Shown: positions 28,233 through 37,291, numbered from the stretch's first letter. The stretch: DNA of 54,241 nt from Crocinitomicaceae bacterium (GCA_002709305.1 PAQM01000020.1:1-54241); one strand, 5' to 3'. Numbers and translations: made by a program. Notes: generated by a model from the sequence alone, not told the origin.

Positions 28233-28240
28233 TATCTTTG
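28233..28240 (+). promoter_or_regulatory. Bacteroidota-type -7 element before the FKBP pair
   Basis: TATCTTTG matches TAnnTTTG exactly and lies 17 bases before the ATG at 28257. A TTTC about 18 bases upstream is a poor -33 box. It sits in the 102-base gap divergent from the GT39 gene. Confidence 0.4.
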
Positions 28241-28256
28241 TTGAAAATTAATTTAT

Positions 28257-28856
28257 ATGAGCGAGGAATTAAAAGCAGTAAGTTATTGTGTAGGCATGAG
28301 TTTGGGAGGTAGTTTGTTGCAACAAAATTTAGGAGGTATATCACCTAAGATTTTGGCTGAAGCTATTCAAGATCAATTTGATTCGAAAGAATTGAAATAT
28401 ACACAAGAGGAAGCAAATCGGATAATTCAAGATTTTCTCAAGAAAGAAAATGAACAAAAATTTGGTCTAAATAAAACTAAAAGCAAAGAGTTTTTAGATA
28501 AAAATTTAAAGAAAAATGGAGTTAAAGTCACTTCTTCTGGTCTTCAGTATGAGATTATAAAGGAAGGATCAGGGGATAAACCTACATTAACTAGTACTGT
28601 AACAGTTCATTATCATGGTACCTTAATTGACGGAACTGTTTTTGATAGTTCTGTAGATAGGGGTGAGCCTGCAAGTTTCCCTGTTAATCAGGTTATTAAG
28701 GGATGGACAGAAGCTTTGCAATTGATGTCAAAAGGATCTAAATATAGACTATTTATTCCTCAAGAATTAGCTTATGGTGCATCACCTCATCCAGGTGGCC
28801 CAATTGAGCCTTATATGGCATTAATATTTGATGTTGAACTTTTAGAAATAAAATAA
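28257..28856 (+). CDS. FKBP-type peptidyl-prolyl isomerase, cytoplasmic
   Basis: A 199-residue protein with no signal peptide. Residues 1-70 form the alpha-helical FKBP N-terminal dimerisation domain ([31 protein letters not shown]). Residues about 90-199 form a complete FKBP domain with [18 protein letters not shown], the [12 protein letters not shown] helix and the [15 protein letters not shown] loop. The layout is that of E. coli FkpA/FklB. It catalyses proline cis-trans isomerisation and probably acts as a chaperone. Its stop overlaps the ATG of the next, exported paralogue by one base (TAATG). Confidence 0.92.
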   Translation: MSEELKAVSYCVGMSLGGSLLQQNLGGISPKILAEAIQDQFDSKELKYTQEEANRIIQDFLKKENEQKFGLNKTKSKEFLDKNLKKNGVKVTSSGLQYEIIKEGSGDKPTLTSTVTVHYHGTLIDGTVFDSSVDRGEPASFPVNQVIKGWTEALQLMSKGSKYRLFIPQELAYGASPHPGGPIEPYMALIFDVELLEIK

Positions 28857-29749
28857 TGAAAAAAAAAATATATATAATTTCCTTAAGTCTATTATTTTCT
28901 TGTGCACAAGATAAAAGTGTAAGTGATAATGAAAATATAAATCTTGATGATTATTCAAATAGAATAGGATATGCATTAGGATCATTAGCAGCCGGAGAAC
29001 TATCTCAATTTGGAGAAAACAGGAATAAATTAAATAAAGAGCTATTGATTGATGGATTTAATAGTAATCTAAGTGATAAAGATTGTAGAGATTGTGATAG
29101 TGTTATGATGGCATTATTTGGACCATATGGTCAAGACTTTGATCTTACTAAAATTGATGCTGGTTCGACTTGTTTAGGCCGAATGATTGCCAATAGTTTT
29201 TATCAAATTTGTAGGGGGGCTGAAGATGAAATTAGTATGGAGATGCTCAAATTTGCTTTTAAGCAAGGTGTATATAAGTCAGATACCTTAATAGATCAAG
29301 CTGAAAAAATGAAAATGGTTCAAGATTTTTTCGGAAAAAAAATTGAACAAGAATACGGTTTAAATAAAACTAAAAGCAAAGAGTTTTTAGAAGAAAATTT
29401 AAAGAAAGATGGAGTTAAAGTTACCTCTTCTGGTCTTCAGTATGAGATTATAAAGGAAGGGTCAGGTGATAAACCTTCATTAACCAGTACTGTAACAGTT
29501 CATTATCATGGTACCTTAATTGACGGAACTGTTTTTGATAGTTCTATAGATAGGGGTGAACCTGCAAGTTTTGGTGTTAATCAAGTTATTAAGGGGTGGA
29601 CAGAAGCTTTACAATTAATGTCCAAAGGGTCTAAGTATAGATTGTATATTCCTCAAGAGTTAGCTTATGGTGCATCACCTCATCCAAATAGCCCAATTGA
29701 GCCTTATATGGCATTAATATTTGATGTTGAACTTTTAGAAATAAAATAA
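28856..29749 (+). CDS. FKBP-type peptidyl-prolyl isomerase, lipoprotein
   Basis: A 297-residue paralogue of the preceding gene with a lipoprotein signal peptide: a Lys-rich start, hydrophobic core and the lipobox LLFSC, giving Cys16 as the probable lipidated residue. The helical N-terminal domain is enlarged to about 150 residues and holds a cysteine-rich insert ([13 protein letters not shown], plus further Cys near residues 105 and 120). The final 131 residues repeat those of the upstream gene with only about 10 substitutions. It probably acts as a foldase on exported or outer-membrane proteins in the periplasm. Translation is coupled through TAATG. Confidence 0.92.
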   Translation: MKKKIYIISLSLLFSCAQDKSVSDNENINLDDYSNRIGYALGSLAAGELSQFGENRNKLNKELLIDGFNSNLSDKDCRDCDSVMMALFGPYGQDFDLTKIDAGSTCLGRMIANSFYQICRGAEDEISMEMLKFAFKQGVYKSDTLIDQAEKMKMVQDFFGKKIEQEYGLNKTKSKEFLEENLKKDGVKVTSSGLQYEIIKEGSGDKPSLTSTVTVHYHGTLIDGTVFDSSIDRGEPASFGVNQVIKGWTEALQLMSKGSKYRLYIPQELAYGASPHPNSPIEPYMALIFDVELLEIK

Positions 29750-29772
29750 TCTTTTTAAATATTCAAACTACT

Positions 29773-30372
29773 TTATTCCGTAATTGGAATAAATAAGGAT
29801 ATTCTATATACAATCGGTATAACTTGATTTTGTTTATTCCTAGCTAAGTATGGTTGAAAAGGACTATTAGGGTTATTGTTTTCTGGATTATTTGGATTAG
29901 GAATATCTAAGATGTCATAGTATACACCTGCATTTATTCTCCAATTATTTTCAAAGCCATAATCTAAACCTGCACCGATTAAACAAGTTGCAACCCAGGA
30001 TGAACCATCTAGTGACATTAAACCATTTGATGTGAATGGTGATTGAATAAACTCCGCTTGAACTCCTATAAAAGCGACATTGCTGAATCGAGCATGAATA
30101 AATGCACCACCTCCCCATGAATTACGAGAAAATTTATTTCCTGTTGCGCCATCGTCGCTCCAAGTTCTTTGATAGCGGATTGAAGGTCCTAATATAATAG
30201 TCTCTCCAAATTTAAATCCATATTTTATACCTAGACCGAAATTACCACTTCTAACTTGACCTGTTCTTGAATTAAAAGATGCATCTATACCTAACTCAGT
30301 TCCATTAAGTGATTGGCAGTATATAGGTAAAGAAATTAATATTGAGAAAAAAGAAATTAATATTGTTTTCAT
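29773..30372 (-). CDS. Outer-membrane beta-barrel protein
   Basis: A 199-residue exported protein. The signal peptide ends near IYCQS (residue 20). The mature chain alternates polar and hydrophobic residues in amphipathic strands separated by Gly/Asn turns, e.g. FGLGIKYGFKFGETIILGPSIR, and finishes with strand-like VIPIVYRISLFIPI, consistent with an eight-strand OmpX/OmpW-like barrel. No specific family is recognisable. It converges with the FKBP pair, and the start codon directly follows a run of thirteen A residues on the coding strand. Confidence 0.72.
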   Translation of the reverse strand: MKTILISFFSILISLPIYCQSLNGTELGIDASFNSRTGQVRSGNFGLGIKYGFKFGETIILGPSIRYQRTWSDDGATGNKFSRNSWGGGAFIHARFSNVAFIGVQAEFIQSPFTSNGLMSLDGSSWVATCLIGAGLDYGFENNWRINAGVYYDILDIPNPNNPENNNPNSPFQPYLARNKQNQVIPIVYRISLFIPITE

Positions 30373-30385
30373 TTTTTTTTTTTTT
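30372..30385 (-). repeat. Homopolymer tract A14 at the start codon of the beta-barrel gene
   Basis: Fourteen consecutive T on the + strand (A on the coding strand) abut and include the first base of the ATG at 30372. A-rich leaders favour initiation in Bacteroidota, and a run this long is liable to slippage. Confidence 0.8.
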
Positions 30386-30448
30386 ATTAAACAAATATCA
30401 AAATTTATTTTTCATTGACAAAATGTAAGATAAAGTAAGGACTTCTTT

Positions 30449-30458
30449 TATCTTTGAA
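30449..30458 (+). promoter_or_regulatory. Bacteroidota-type -7 element before folD
   Basis: TATCTTTGAA is an exact match to TAnnTTTGnA and ends 15 bases before the folD ATG at 30474. No convincing -33 TTG is at the right spacing. Confidence 0.45.
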
Positions 30459-30473
30459 AAAAACTGAGAATAA

Positions 30474-31352
30474 ATGCAATTATTAGATGGTAAAGCTACA
30501 GCTCAAAAAATTCGAGAAGAATTAAAGGTTGCTGTTGATAGAAGGAAAGAGGGAGGACAAAAAATTCCACATCTAGCAGCTGTTTTAGTGGGTAGTGATG
30601 GTGGATCACTAACTTATGTTAATGCAAAAGTAAAAGCATGTGATCAAATTGGTTTTCATAGTTCGCTTATTAAGTATGATGATACAGTTACAGAGAAAGA
30701 TTTATTAGAAAAGGTGAATGAATTGAATAATGATAATAATATCGATGGCTTTATTGTTCAGTTACCATTACCTTCTCATATTGATGAGTTAAAAGTTACA
30801 CAAGCAATAGATCCATTAAAAGATGTTGATGGTTTTCATCCTGAAAATCTAGGAAAAATGGTTTTAAATTTACCTGGTTTTTTGCCTGCAACACCAGCTG
30901 GAATACTACAACTTTTAAAAAGAAATAATATTAATACTTCTGGTAAAGATTGTATCGTCATTGGTAGAAGTAATATTGTTGGAATGCCTTTGAGTATTAT
31001 GTTAGGGAGAAATAATAATCCAGGTAATTGTACTGTTACTTTAGCTCATAGTAGAACAAAAAATTTAAAACAAAAGGTATTAAATTCTGATATTATAATT
31101 GCTGCAATAGGTGTGCCTGGATTTGTTACAGCTGATATGGTTAAAAAAGATGCCGTGGTAATTGATGTAGGTACGACAAGAGTGAAAGACGATTCAAAGA
31201 AAAATGGATGGTCCCTTAAGGGAGACGTAGATTTTAATAATGTCGCTCAAAAATGTTCATACATAACACCTGTACCAGGTGGTGTTGGTCCAATGACTAT
31301 AGCATCATTAATGATTAATACTCTTTATTCGATGGAATTAAGAGGTAAATAA
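30474..31352 (+). CDS. folD: Methylenetetrahydrofolate dehydrogenase / cyclohydrolase
   Basis: A 292-residue bifunctional enzyme interconverting 5,10-methylene- and 10-formyl-tetrahydrofolate with NADP. The catalytic domain has the [10 protein letters not shown] segment with the Tyr-x3-Lys pair, [10 protein letters not shown], and [12 protein letters not shown]. The NADP-binding domain has [18 protein letters not shown], followed by the signature [15 protein letters not shown]. Length is typical. It begins the long + strand run, but a 112-base gap with a palindrome separates it from the adhesin gene. Confidence 0.96.
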   Translation: MQLLDGKATAQKIREELKVAVDRRKEGGQKIPHLAAVLVGSDGGSLTYVNAKVKACDQIGFHSSLIKYDDTVTEKDLLEKVNELNNDNNIDGFIVQLPLPSHIDELKVTQAIDPLKDVDGFHPENLGKMVLNLPGFLPATPAGILQLLKRNNINTSGKDCIVIGRSNIVGMPLSIMLGRNNNPGNCTVTLAHSRTKNLKQKVLNSDIIIAAIGVPGFVTADMVKKDAVVIDVGTTRVKDDSKKNGWSLKGDVDFNNVAQKCSYITPVPGGVGPMTIASLMINTLYSMELRGK

Positions 31353-31365
31353 TTTTGTTTTTTCA

Positions 31366-31378
31366 CGTAAAGTTTACG
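31366..31378. promoter_or_regulatory. Perfect palindrome CGTAAAGTTTACG in the adhesin leader
   Basis: Two 6-base arms, CGTAAA and TTTACG, are arranged symmetrically around a central G, 14 bases after the folD stop and 86 bases before the adhesin ATG. The short spacing excludes an RNA hairpin of use as a terminator; a dimeric repressor or activator site is possible. No regulator is identified. Confidence 0.4.
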
Positions 31379-31464
31379 CAACTATTTAAGCTATATTACG
31401 TTAATTTAAAAAAACGTTTTTTTTTTCATAAATTTACTCTTTAACTGTTTATTTGCCTTTAACT

Positions 31465-34400
31465 ATGAAACTTATTAAGAAAATCTTACTACAAACAATA
31501 TTTTTCATTCTTCTTTTTTCATTTTCAACTTTTTCACAAAGAGGTAAAGATGGTGATTTAGATGTTAGCGTTGCAAACACAGTTTTAAATTCATATACAT
31601 ATCTTACATCTACTTCTCCTCCTGGATCAACAACAATTACAGTAGAGAGTAATTTAATGAATGGGGGTATATTTAATTCGAATTTGGCAGCTGGAGATTT
31701 GATTATGATTTTGCAGATGCAAGGAGCTTCTGTTGATATAAATAATTTCCCTGTACTTGCTGGAGGAATTCACACTGCTCCTTCAGCAAATTTATATGAT
31801 TGGTGGTTAGCTATGGAAGATTTTGGTGCGATTACAAACTATAAATCTGCTGGATACTATCAGACAATAGAGGTCGCTGGTGTTTCAGGATCTAATACAA
31901 TTGAGTTGCAATGTGGTTTGAATTATATATTTGCTCATGCAAAAAATGTTCAAGTAATAAGAATACCTAGGTTAAAGAATTTAACAGTTTCAGGAGGATA
32001 TAATTCTATAGTTCCTAGTCCTTGGGATGGTCAGTCTGGAGGTGTTGTGGCTTTGGAAGTTGATAGTGTTTTGACTATAAATTCAGGTTCTTCTATTAGT
32101 GCTGATTATGCAGGTTTTAGAGGTGGTGAATTAGATCCTTCTGGTCAATCTGGAAATCCAAATAATCCAAATGAAATTAGATACCTTGGTACACCTATTG
32201 CTTCGGAAGGTTCTGAGAAGGGGGAGGGTATTTTTGGTTATCATAATGAATATGATAATATTGACTCAAGATATGGAATTGGTGCTGCGGCGAATGGTGG
32301 CGGTGGCGGTGGTTACCAAAACTGTGGCGGTGGCGGTGGATCAAATGTTTCTAGCTCTGTAACAGGTTATACTGGTAAAGGTATCCCTAATGGAAATGTT
32401 TGTTTTGACTTAGAGTCACCTGGCTTCTCATCTTCTGTTTCTCCTGGTGGAGGGCGTGGTGGTTATGCACTGTCTTATACAACTCAAGATCCAGTAGTAA
32501 ATGGTCCAAATCTTACATCTTGGGCTGGAGATGCAAGAAAAACCAATGGTGGTCTAGGTGGTCACCCTTTAACATATGATTCAAAAAGGTTATTTTTTGG
32601 AGGAGGAGGTGGAGCCGGAGATCAAGATAGTAACCAAGGTGGTAAAGGAGGTAATGGCGGAGGTCTTGTTTATATTCAAAATTATGGAAATATTATAGGT
32701 GGAGGAGCACCTGGTATTCCATTTTCAGGTATAACTTCTAGAGGGGAACCTGGTCAAAATACAAATCCTAATAATGAACAAGTAACTTTTCAAGAACCTA
32801 AAAAGGGAAATGATGGAGCTGGTGGAGGAGGAGCAGGAGGAGCTATTTATATTGAGTGCGCATCTCCAATACCCTCGAGTATATCTTTGATTACTGATGG
32901 TGGAGCTGGTGGAAATCAATCTCTTACAGTTTTACCTTTTACTTCTTTAGAAGCTGCAGGTCCAGGTGGAGGTGGAACAGGAGGCTATATTTCATATACA
33001 TCAGGAACACCCACAGAATCTTCTATTGGAGGTTCTAATGGAGTGACAACATCTAATCAAATGTCTGCATTTCCTGCAAATGGTGCAACTTCGGCTGAAG
33101 ATGGTGTTCTAGGATTGAGTTCTGGATATTATGATTTAGTTGCTTCAGATACTCTCTTTTGTGGAACAACAACAACAGATTTAAGTGTTACAACTTTGGG
33201 AACTATTCCAAATGGTACAACAATTGAATGGTATACTCAAGAATTTGGAGGTGCTTCTGTAAATTCTGGTTCAAATTACTCTAGTGTTACAATTTCTGCT
33301 ACTACAACATACTATATTGGTGTTTGTGGAATTGGAGCAGGTACTTTTAGAGTTCCTTTAACGGTAACTATCGTGAATGATAATTTAGTTATAACTAATC
33401 CAAATCCAGTTTGTGATCCATCGACTATTGATATTACATCACCATTAGTTACTGCTGGTAGTGATCCTGGTTTAATTACTTATTGGATTGATTCAATTAC
33501 TACGATTCCTTTTGTTACACCTACAGTAGCTGATTCAGGAACATATTATATTCAATTAGATGCTGGTTTTGGTTGTGTAAACGTTCAGCCAGTTCTTGTT
33601 ACAGTTAATTCTTTAGATGACCCATCATTTACAATGACACCAACCTGTGATGGAGGTACCTCTAATGTTACTGGATCACAAGGTGGTATTTTCTTTTTTA
33701 ATAATCCTCCAAATGATGCTGCAGTTATCAATCCAATAACTGGTACAGTTTCAAATGGAACATCAGGAGCATCATATGATATAATTTATACTACATCAGG
33801 TGTTTGTTCTACATTTTCAACAGACACATTGAATGTTCTTCTTGAAGATGATCCAACATTTACAATGACAGCAACTTGTGATGGTGGAACAGCTAATGTA
33901 ACTGGAACAATTGGTGGTACATTTTCTTTTAATACTCCTCCAAATGATGCAGCAGTAATTGACCCATTAACTGGTGATGTTACAGGTGGTACACTAGGCA
34001 ATTCTTATGATGTACTATATACTACTAATGGCCCCTGTCCATCATCCTCTATTGTTTCAGTAACATCTGTTCAATTAAATGATGCGACATTTACAATGAC
34101 AGCAAATTGTGATGGAGGGATAGCAAATATTTCTGGAACAACAGGCGGTACATTTGATTTCGCTGTTCCTCCTGGTGATACTGCAGTTATTGATTCCATC
34201 ACTGGAACAGTTACAGGTGGTACATCTGGTTCAACATATGATATTATTTATACAACACCTGGTGGCGTTTGTTCTTTAAGTTCAGTGGAATCTATTACTG
34301 TATTAATAACTGATGATCCTTCTTTTGTAATGACACCAACCTGTGATGGTGCAGTTGCTTCTATTTTAGGGACGCAAGGTGGTACTTTTAGTTTTGATAT

Positions 34401-36684
34401 TCCTCCTTCTGATACTGCTTCTATCAATTCAATAACTGGTGAAATAACAGGAGGTTCATCAAATAACACATATGATGTTTTATATACTACTTCAGGTATT
34501 TGTCCAAGTTTTAGTGTTCAATCAGTTATTTCTTTAACTACAGATGATCCTTCTTTTACACTTATATCGGGGTGTGATGGTGGAACAGCTAATGTAACTG
34601 GAACCATTGGGGGTATATTTGATTTTGATACTCCTCCAATTGATGCTGCAGTTATTGATCCAATTTCAGGTAGTGTATCAAATGGTGGGCCTGGAGCATC
34701 ATATTTAATATCATATACAACAAATGGAGCTTGTCCAGCATTTTCCATCGATACTTTAACAGTTCTAGATGTTGATGATGCATCTTTTTTAATGACACCA
34801 ACCTGTGATGGAGGTACAGCCCTTGTAGAAGGTTTAATAGGAGGAACATTCTCTTTTGATACCCCTCCAATTGATGCTGCAGTTATTGACCCAATAACAG
34901 GTACAGTTACAAATGGAACATCAGGAGCATCTTATGATATTGTTTATGTTACAAATGGGACATGTCCTGCTAATTCTGATGAAACTTTAATAGTCCTAAT
35001 TACTGATGATGCATCATTTGATATGATATCAACATGTGATGGAGGTACAGCTAATGTAATTGGTGTAACAGGAGGAACATTCTCTTTTGATACTCCTCCA
35101 AGTGATTTGGCAGTTATTGATCCAATAACTGGCACAGTAACAAGTGGAACATCAGGAGCATCTTATAATATTTTATATACAACAAATGGAACTTGTCCTG
35201 CATCTTCTGTCGATACTTTAACTGTATTAATTACTGATGATGCATCTTTTGTGTTAACATCTACTTGTGATGGTGGTACTGCTAATATTACTGGTGTTAT
35301 AGGAGGAACTTTCTCCTTTGCTATACCTCCAATTGATGCTGCAATTATTGATCCTATTACAGGAACAGTTTCAGGCGGTACTTTTGGAAATACTTACGAT
35401 ATTTTATACACTACTTCGGGTATTTGTCCTGGTGACAGTGTGCAATCTCTTACAGCATTAAATCAAGATGATCCCACATTTACAATGACTCCAAATTGTG
35501 ATGGTGGAATAGCTAATGTAATTGGAACAACCGGAGGTATATTTGCTTTTGCTGTACCTCCAATTGATGCTGCAGTTATTGATCCTATTTCAGGTATAGT
35601 TTCGGGTGGGAGTTTTGGGGCTTCATATGATATTATTTATACAACTAATGGTACATGTCCTGATAGCCTTACAGAAAATTTAACTGTTTTAACTGTCGAT
35701 GATCCATCATTTATTATGACAGCAAATTGTGATGGTGGAATAGCAAATATTTCTGGAACAATTGGTGGTACATTTTCTTTTGCTATACCTCCAGGTGATG
35801 GTGCCATTATTGACCCAATAACAGGTACAGTTACAAATGTTACTAATGGAAATACTTATAATATTTTATATACTACAAATGGTGCTTGTACTGCAGATTC
35901 TATAAGTTCTTTTACTGCTCTTGATGCTGATGATGCTTCATTTAGTTTTGTTTCAGGATGTAGTGGTGGTACAGCATTAATATCTGGAACAACTGGTGGA
36001 ATATTTACATTTCTTAATTCACCTAGTGATTCAGCTATTCTTGATTCTATTACTGGTACAGTCACAAATGGAACATCAGGAGCATCGTATGACGTAATAT
36101 ATACTACTAATGGAAGTTGTCCTGACACCTCTACTCAAACTTTAAATATTTTAATTACAGATGATCCATCATTTATGATGACACCAACCTGTGATGGAGC
36201 TAATGCATCTATTTTAGGAACTCAAGGTGGTACTTTTACATTTAATAATGTACCAAGTGATACTGCGTCTATAGATCCCTCAACTGGAAATGTTACTGGT
36301 GGATCACCGAGTGTTACTTATCAAGTTTTATATATAACCAATGGCACTTGTCCTGCTAGTTCTATTGAAACATTTACATCTGATGATTGTACTGTTTTGG
36401 TTATACCAACTGCATTTACTCCCGATAATGACGGTGATAATGATACGTGGGAAATTTTAGAGTTAGATTTTAAGTATCCAAATAACAAAGTTAAAGTTTT
36501 TAATAGGTGGGGAGATATAATATTTCAGCACAATTCTAGCGCTTTACAACCATATAATTCAAATCGTTGGGATGGAACTTATAAAGGTAATCTCCTTCCA
36601 GTTGGATCATATTATTTTATAATTGATTTCAATGATGGATCTTCAGATAGAAGAACAGGTACTATCTCTATAATTCTTCTTTGA
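31465..36684 (+). CDS. Giant repeat adhesin with T9SS type B (gliding-motility-associated) C-terminal domain
   Basis: A 1739-residue surface protein starting at ATG 31465; an in-frame TTG four codons upstream is less likely because the signal peptide begins MKLIKKIL and ends near FSQ. Residues about 30-270 form a beta-rich N-terminal region (ITVESNLMNGGIF, LIMILQMQGASVD). Residues about 270-510 are glycine-rich with GGGGGG and GGGGG runs. An Ig-like bridge follows, then twelve tandem 77-residue repeats (718-1642). The last 95 residues are a CHU_C-type domain: PTAFTPDNDGDND, KVFNRWGDIIF, WDGTYKG, LPVGSYYFIIDF. Type B cargo such as SprB uses this signal with T9SS and PorP/SprF-like partners. 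A role in adhesion or gliding is inferred. siaB follows 18 bases later. Confidence 0.9.
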   Translation: MKLIKKILLQTIFFILLFSFSTFSQRGKDGDLDVSVANTVLNSYTYLTSTSPPGSTTITVESNLMNGGIFNSNLAAGDLIMILQMQGASVDINNFPVLAGGIHTAPSANLYDWWLAMEDFGAITNYKSAGYYQTIEVAGVSGSNTIELQCGLNYIFAHAKNVQVIRIPRLKNLTVSGGYNSIVPSPWDGQSGGVVALEVDSVLTINSGSSISADYAGFRGGELDPSGQSGNPNNPNEIRYLGTPIASEGSEKGEGIFGYHNEYDNIDSRYGIGAAANGGGGGGYQNCGGGGGSNVSSSVTGYTGKGIPNGNVCFDLESPGFSSSVSPGGGRGGYALSYTTQDPVVNGPNLTSWAGDARKTNGGLGGHPLTYDSKRLFFGGGGGAGDQDSNQGGKGGNGGGLVYIQNYGNIIGGGAPGIPFSGITSRGEPGQNTNPNNEQVTFQEPKKGNDGAGGGGAGGAIYIECASPIPSSISLITDGGAGGNQSLTVLPFTSLEAAGPGGGGTGGYISYTSGTPTESSIGGSNGVTTSNQMSAFPANGATSAEDGVLGLSSGYYDLVASDTLFCGTTTTDLSVTTLGTIPNGTTIEWYTQEFGGASVNSGSNYSSVTISATTTYYIGVCGIGAGTFRVPLTVTIVNDNLVITNPNPVCDPSTIDITSPLVTAGSDPGLITYWIDSITTIPFVTPTVADSGTYYIQLDAGFGCVNVQPVLVTVNSLDDPSFTMTPTCDGGTSNVTGSQGGIFFFNNPPNDAAVINPITGTVSNGTSGASYDIIYTTSGVCSTFSTDTLNVLLEDDPTFTMTATCDGGTANVTGTIGGTFSFNTPPNDAAVIDPLTGDVTGGTLGNSYDVLYTTNGPCPSSSIVSVTSVQLNDATFTMTANCDGGIANISGTTGGTFDFAVPPGDTAVIDSITGTVTGGTSGSTYDIIYTTPGGVCSLSSVESITVLITDDPSFVMTPTCDGAVASILGTQGGTFSFDIPPSDTASINSITGEITGGSSNNTYDVLYTTSGICPSFSVQSVISLTTDDPSFTLISGCDGGTANVTGTIGGIFDFDTPPIDAAVIDPISGSVSNGGPGASYLISYTTNGACPAFSIDTLTVLDVDDASFLMTPTCDGGTALVEGLIGGTFSFDTPPIDAAVIDPITGTVTNGTSGASYDIVYVTNGTCPANSDETLIVLITDDASFDMISTCDGGTANVIGVTGGTFSFDTPPSDLAVIDPITGTVTSGTSGASYNILYTTNGTCPASSVDTLTVLITDDASFVLTSTCDGGTANITGVIGGTFSFAIPPIDAAIIDPITGTVSGGTFGNTYDILYTTSGICPGDSVQSLTALNQDDPTFTMTPNCDGGIANVIGTTGGIFAFAVPPIDAAVIDPISGIVSGGSFGASYDIIYTTNGTCPDSLTENLTVLTVDDPSFIMTANCDGGIANISGTIGGTFSFAIPPGDGAIIDPITGTVTNVTNGNTYNILYTTNGACTADSISSFTALDADDASFSFVSGCSGGTALISGTTGGIFTFLNSPSDSAILDSITGTVTNGTSGASYDVIYTTNGSCPDTSTQTLNILITDDPSFMMTPTCDGANASILGTQGGTFTFNNVPSDTASIDPSTGNVTGGSPSVTYQVLYITNGTCPASSIETFTSDDCTVLVIPTAFTPDNDGDNDTWEILELDFKYPNNKVKVFNRWGDIIFQHNSSALQPYNSNRWDGTYKGNLLPVGSYYFIIDFNDGSSDRRTGTISIILL
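33616..36390 (+). repeat. Twelve tandem 231-base units encoding 77-residue Ig-like repeats
   Basis: Each unit starts with an Asp-rich DD(P/A)(S/T)F, then a Cys-x-Gly-Gly motif (TCDGGTANV), a GG(T/I)F strand, (P)P-x-D-x-A-x-I-D-P-x-T-G, a GASYDIIYTT(N/S)G strand and a second Cys (TCPASS). The first spacing is exactly 231 bases and eleven units add to 2544 bases, because only unit 3 has an extra codon. Two Cys per unit suggest a disulfide. Segments such as GATGCTGCAGTTATTGA and GGAACATCAGGAGCAT recur nearly unchanged among units, evidence of duplication or gene conversion. Confidence 0.95.
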
Positions 36685-36702
36685 TTAAAATAAGCCTAAA
36701 TA

Positions 36703-37278
36703 ATGGCAAAAAATATTAAAAGTTCATCGAGTATTAATGTTAGAGAGATTTTTCAAAATCAATATGATAGTAAAATAAATAGTCAAGATTTTCAAATTTT
36801 AATGTCTCATTTTGGTTTATTCCCTCAAAATTTAATTTCCAAGATTTCTTTAACAGCTGAGCAATTTTTAATAGATAGAGGTGAGGATAAAAAGATTGTA
36901 AAACGTGTTTTCTCAATTTTGTTAGAAGGTCTTAATAATATTAGAATTCATGGAATTAGAGATGAATTAGATCGTCAATTAGGTTATTTTATTCTTGCTT
37001 TTAATCAAAATCAGTATGAAATAATAATGGCTAATATTATTAATTCTTCTGAAAAAAATAAGATAGAAGATTATATAGAGTTAATTAATTCATATTCAGA
37101 AGAAAAGATTAGAGATACTTATATTTCTATTCTTTCTACAGAATTTTTAAGTAAAGAAGAGCGTTCAGGGCTAGGTTTTATAACAACTCGAATGAAGTCA
37201 GATAATCCTTTGGAGTATAATTTTTATGAATTAAATAAAAATAAGATGTTATTTACTTTTAGTGTTATGTTGGATTGA
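36703..37278 (+). CDS. SiaB-family protein kinase (HATPase-like)
   Basis: A 191-residue protein resembling SiaB, the GHKL-fold serine/threonine kinase that phosphorylates the STAS-like protein SiaC in Pseudomonas and controls aggregation. The N-box-like ILLEGLNNIRIHG (Glu, Asn, His) lies at about residues 69-81 and a glycine lid SGLGFITTRM near 162-171, as in anti-sigma-type kinases; the intervening part is helical. No membrane span. It begins 18 bases after the adhesin stop and is followed 13 bases later by a SUI1 gene. No SiaC (DUF1987) is seen here; the STAS protein at 39217 is a candidate partner. The pairing is inferred. Confidence 0.78.
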   Translation: MAKNIKSSSSINVREIFQNQYDSKINSQDFQILMSHFGLFPQNLISKISLTAEQFLIDRGEDKKIVKRVFSILLEGLNNIRIHGIRDELDRQLGYFILAFNQNQYEIIMANIINSSEKNKIEDYIELINSYSEEKIRDTYISILSTEFLSKEERSGLGFITTRMKSDNPLEYNFYELNKNKMLFTFSVMLD

Positions 37279-37291
37279 TAATTAATCTATT

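Noticed and set aside
31409-31426. A7CGT10 block as an intrinsic terminator of folD
   Set aside because: A7 and T7 are complementary but only two bases would remain for the loop, and the stem has no GC pairs.
33786-36128. Several open frames of 63-90 codons on the - strand inside the adhesin repeats
   Set aside because: They are antisense shadows repeated with the same period as the coding repeats, and they lack start regions or family similarity.
33616-36390. Regular direct repeats at 231-base spacing, considered as a CRISPR-like or non-coding satellite array
   Set aside because: The units stay in one open frame, are far longer than CRISPR repeats, lack unique spacers and encode a consistent protein domain.
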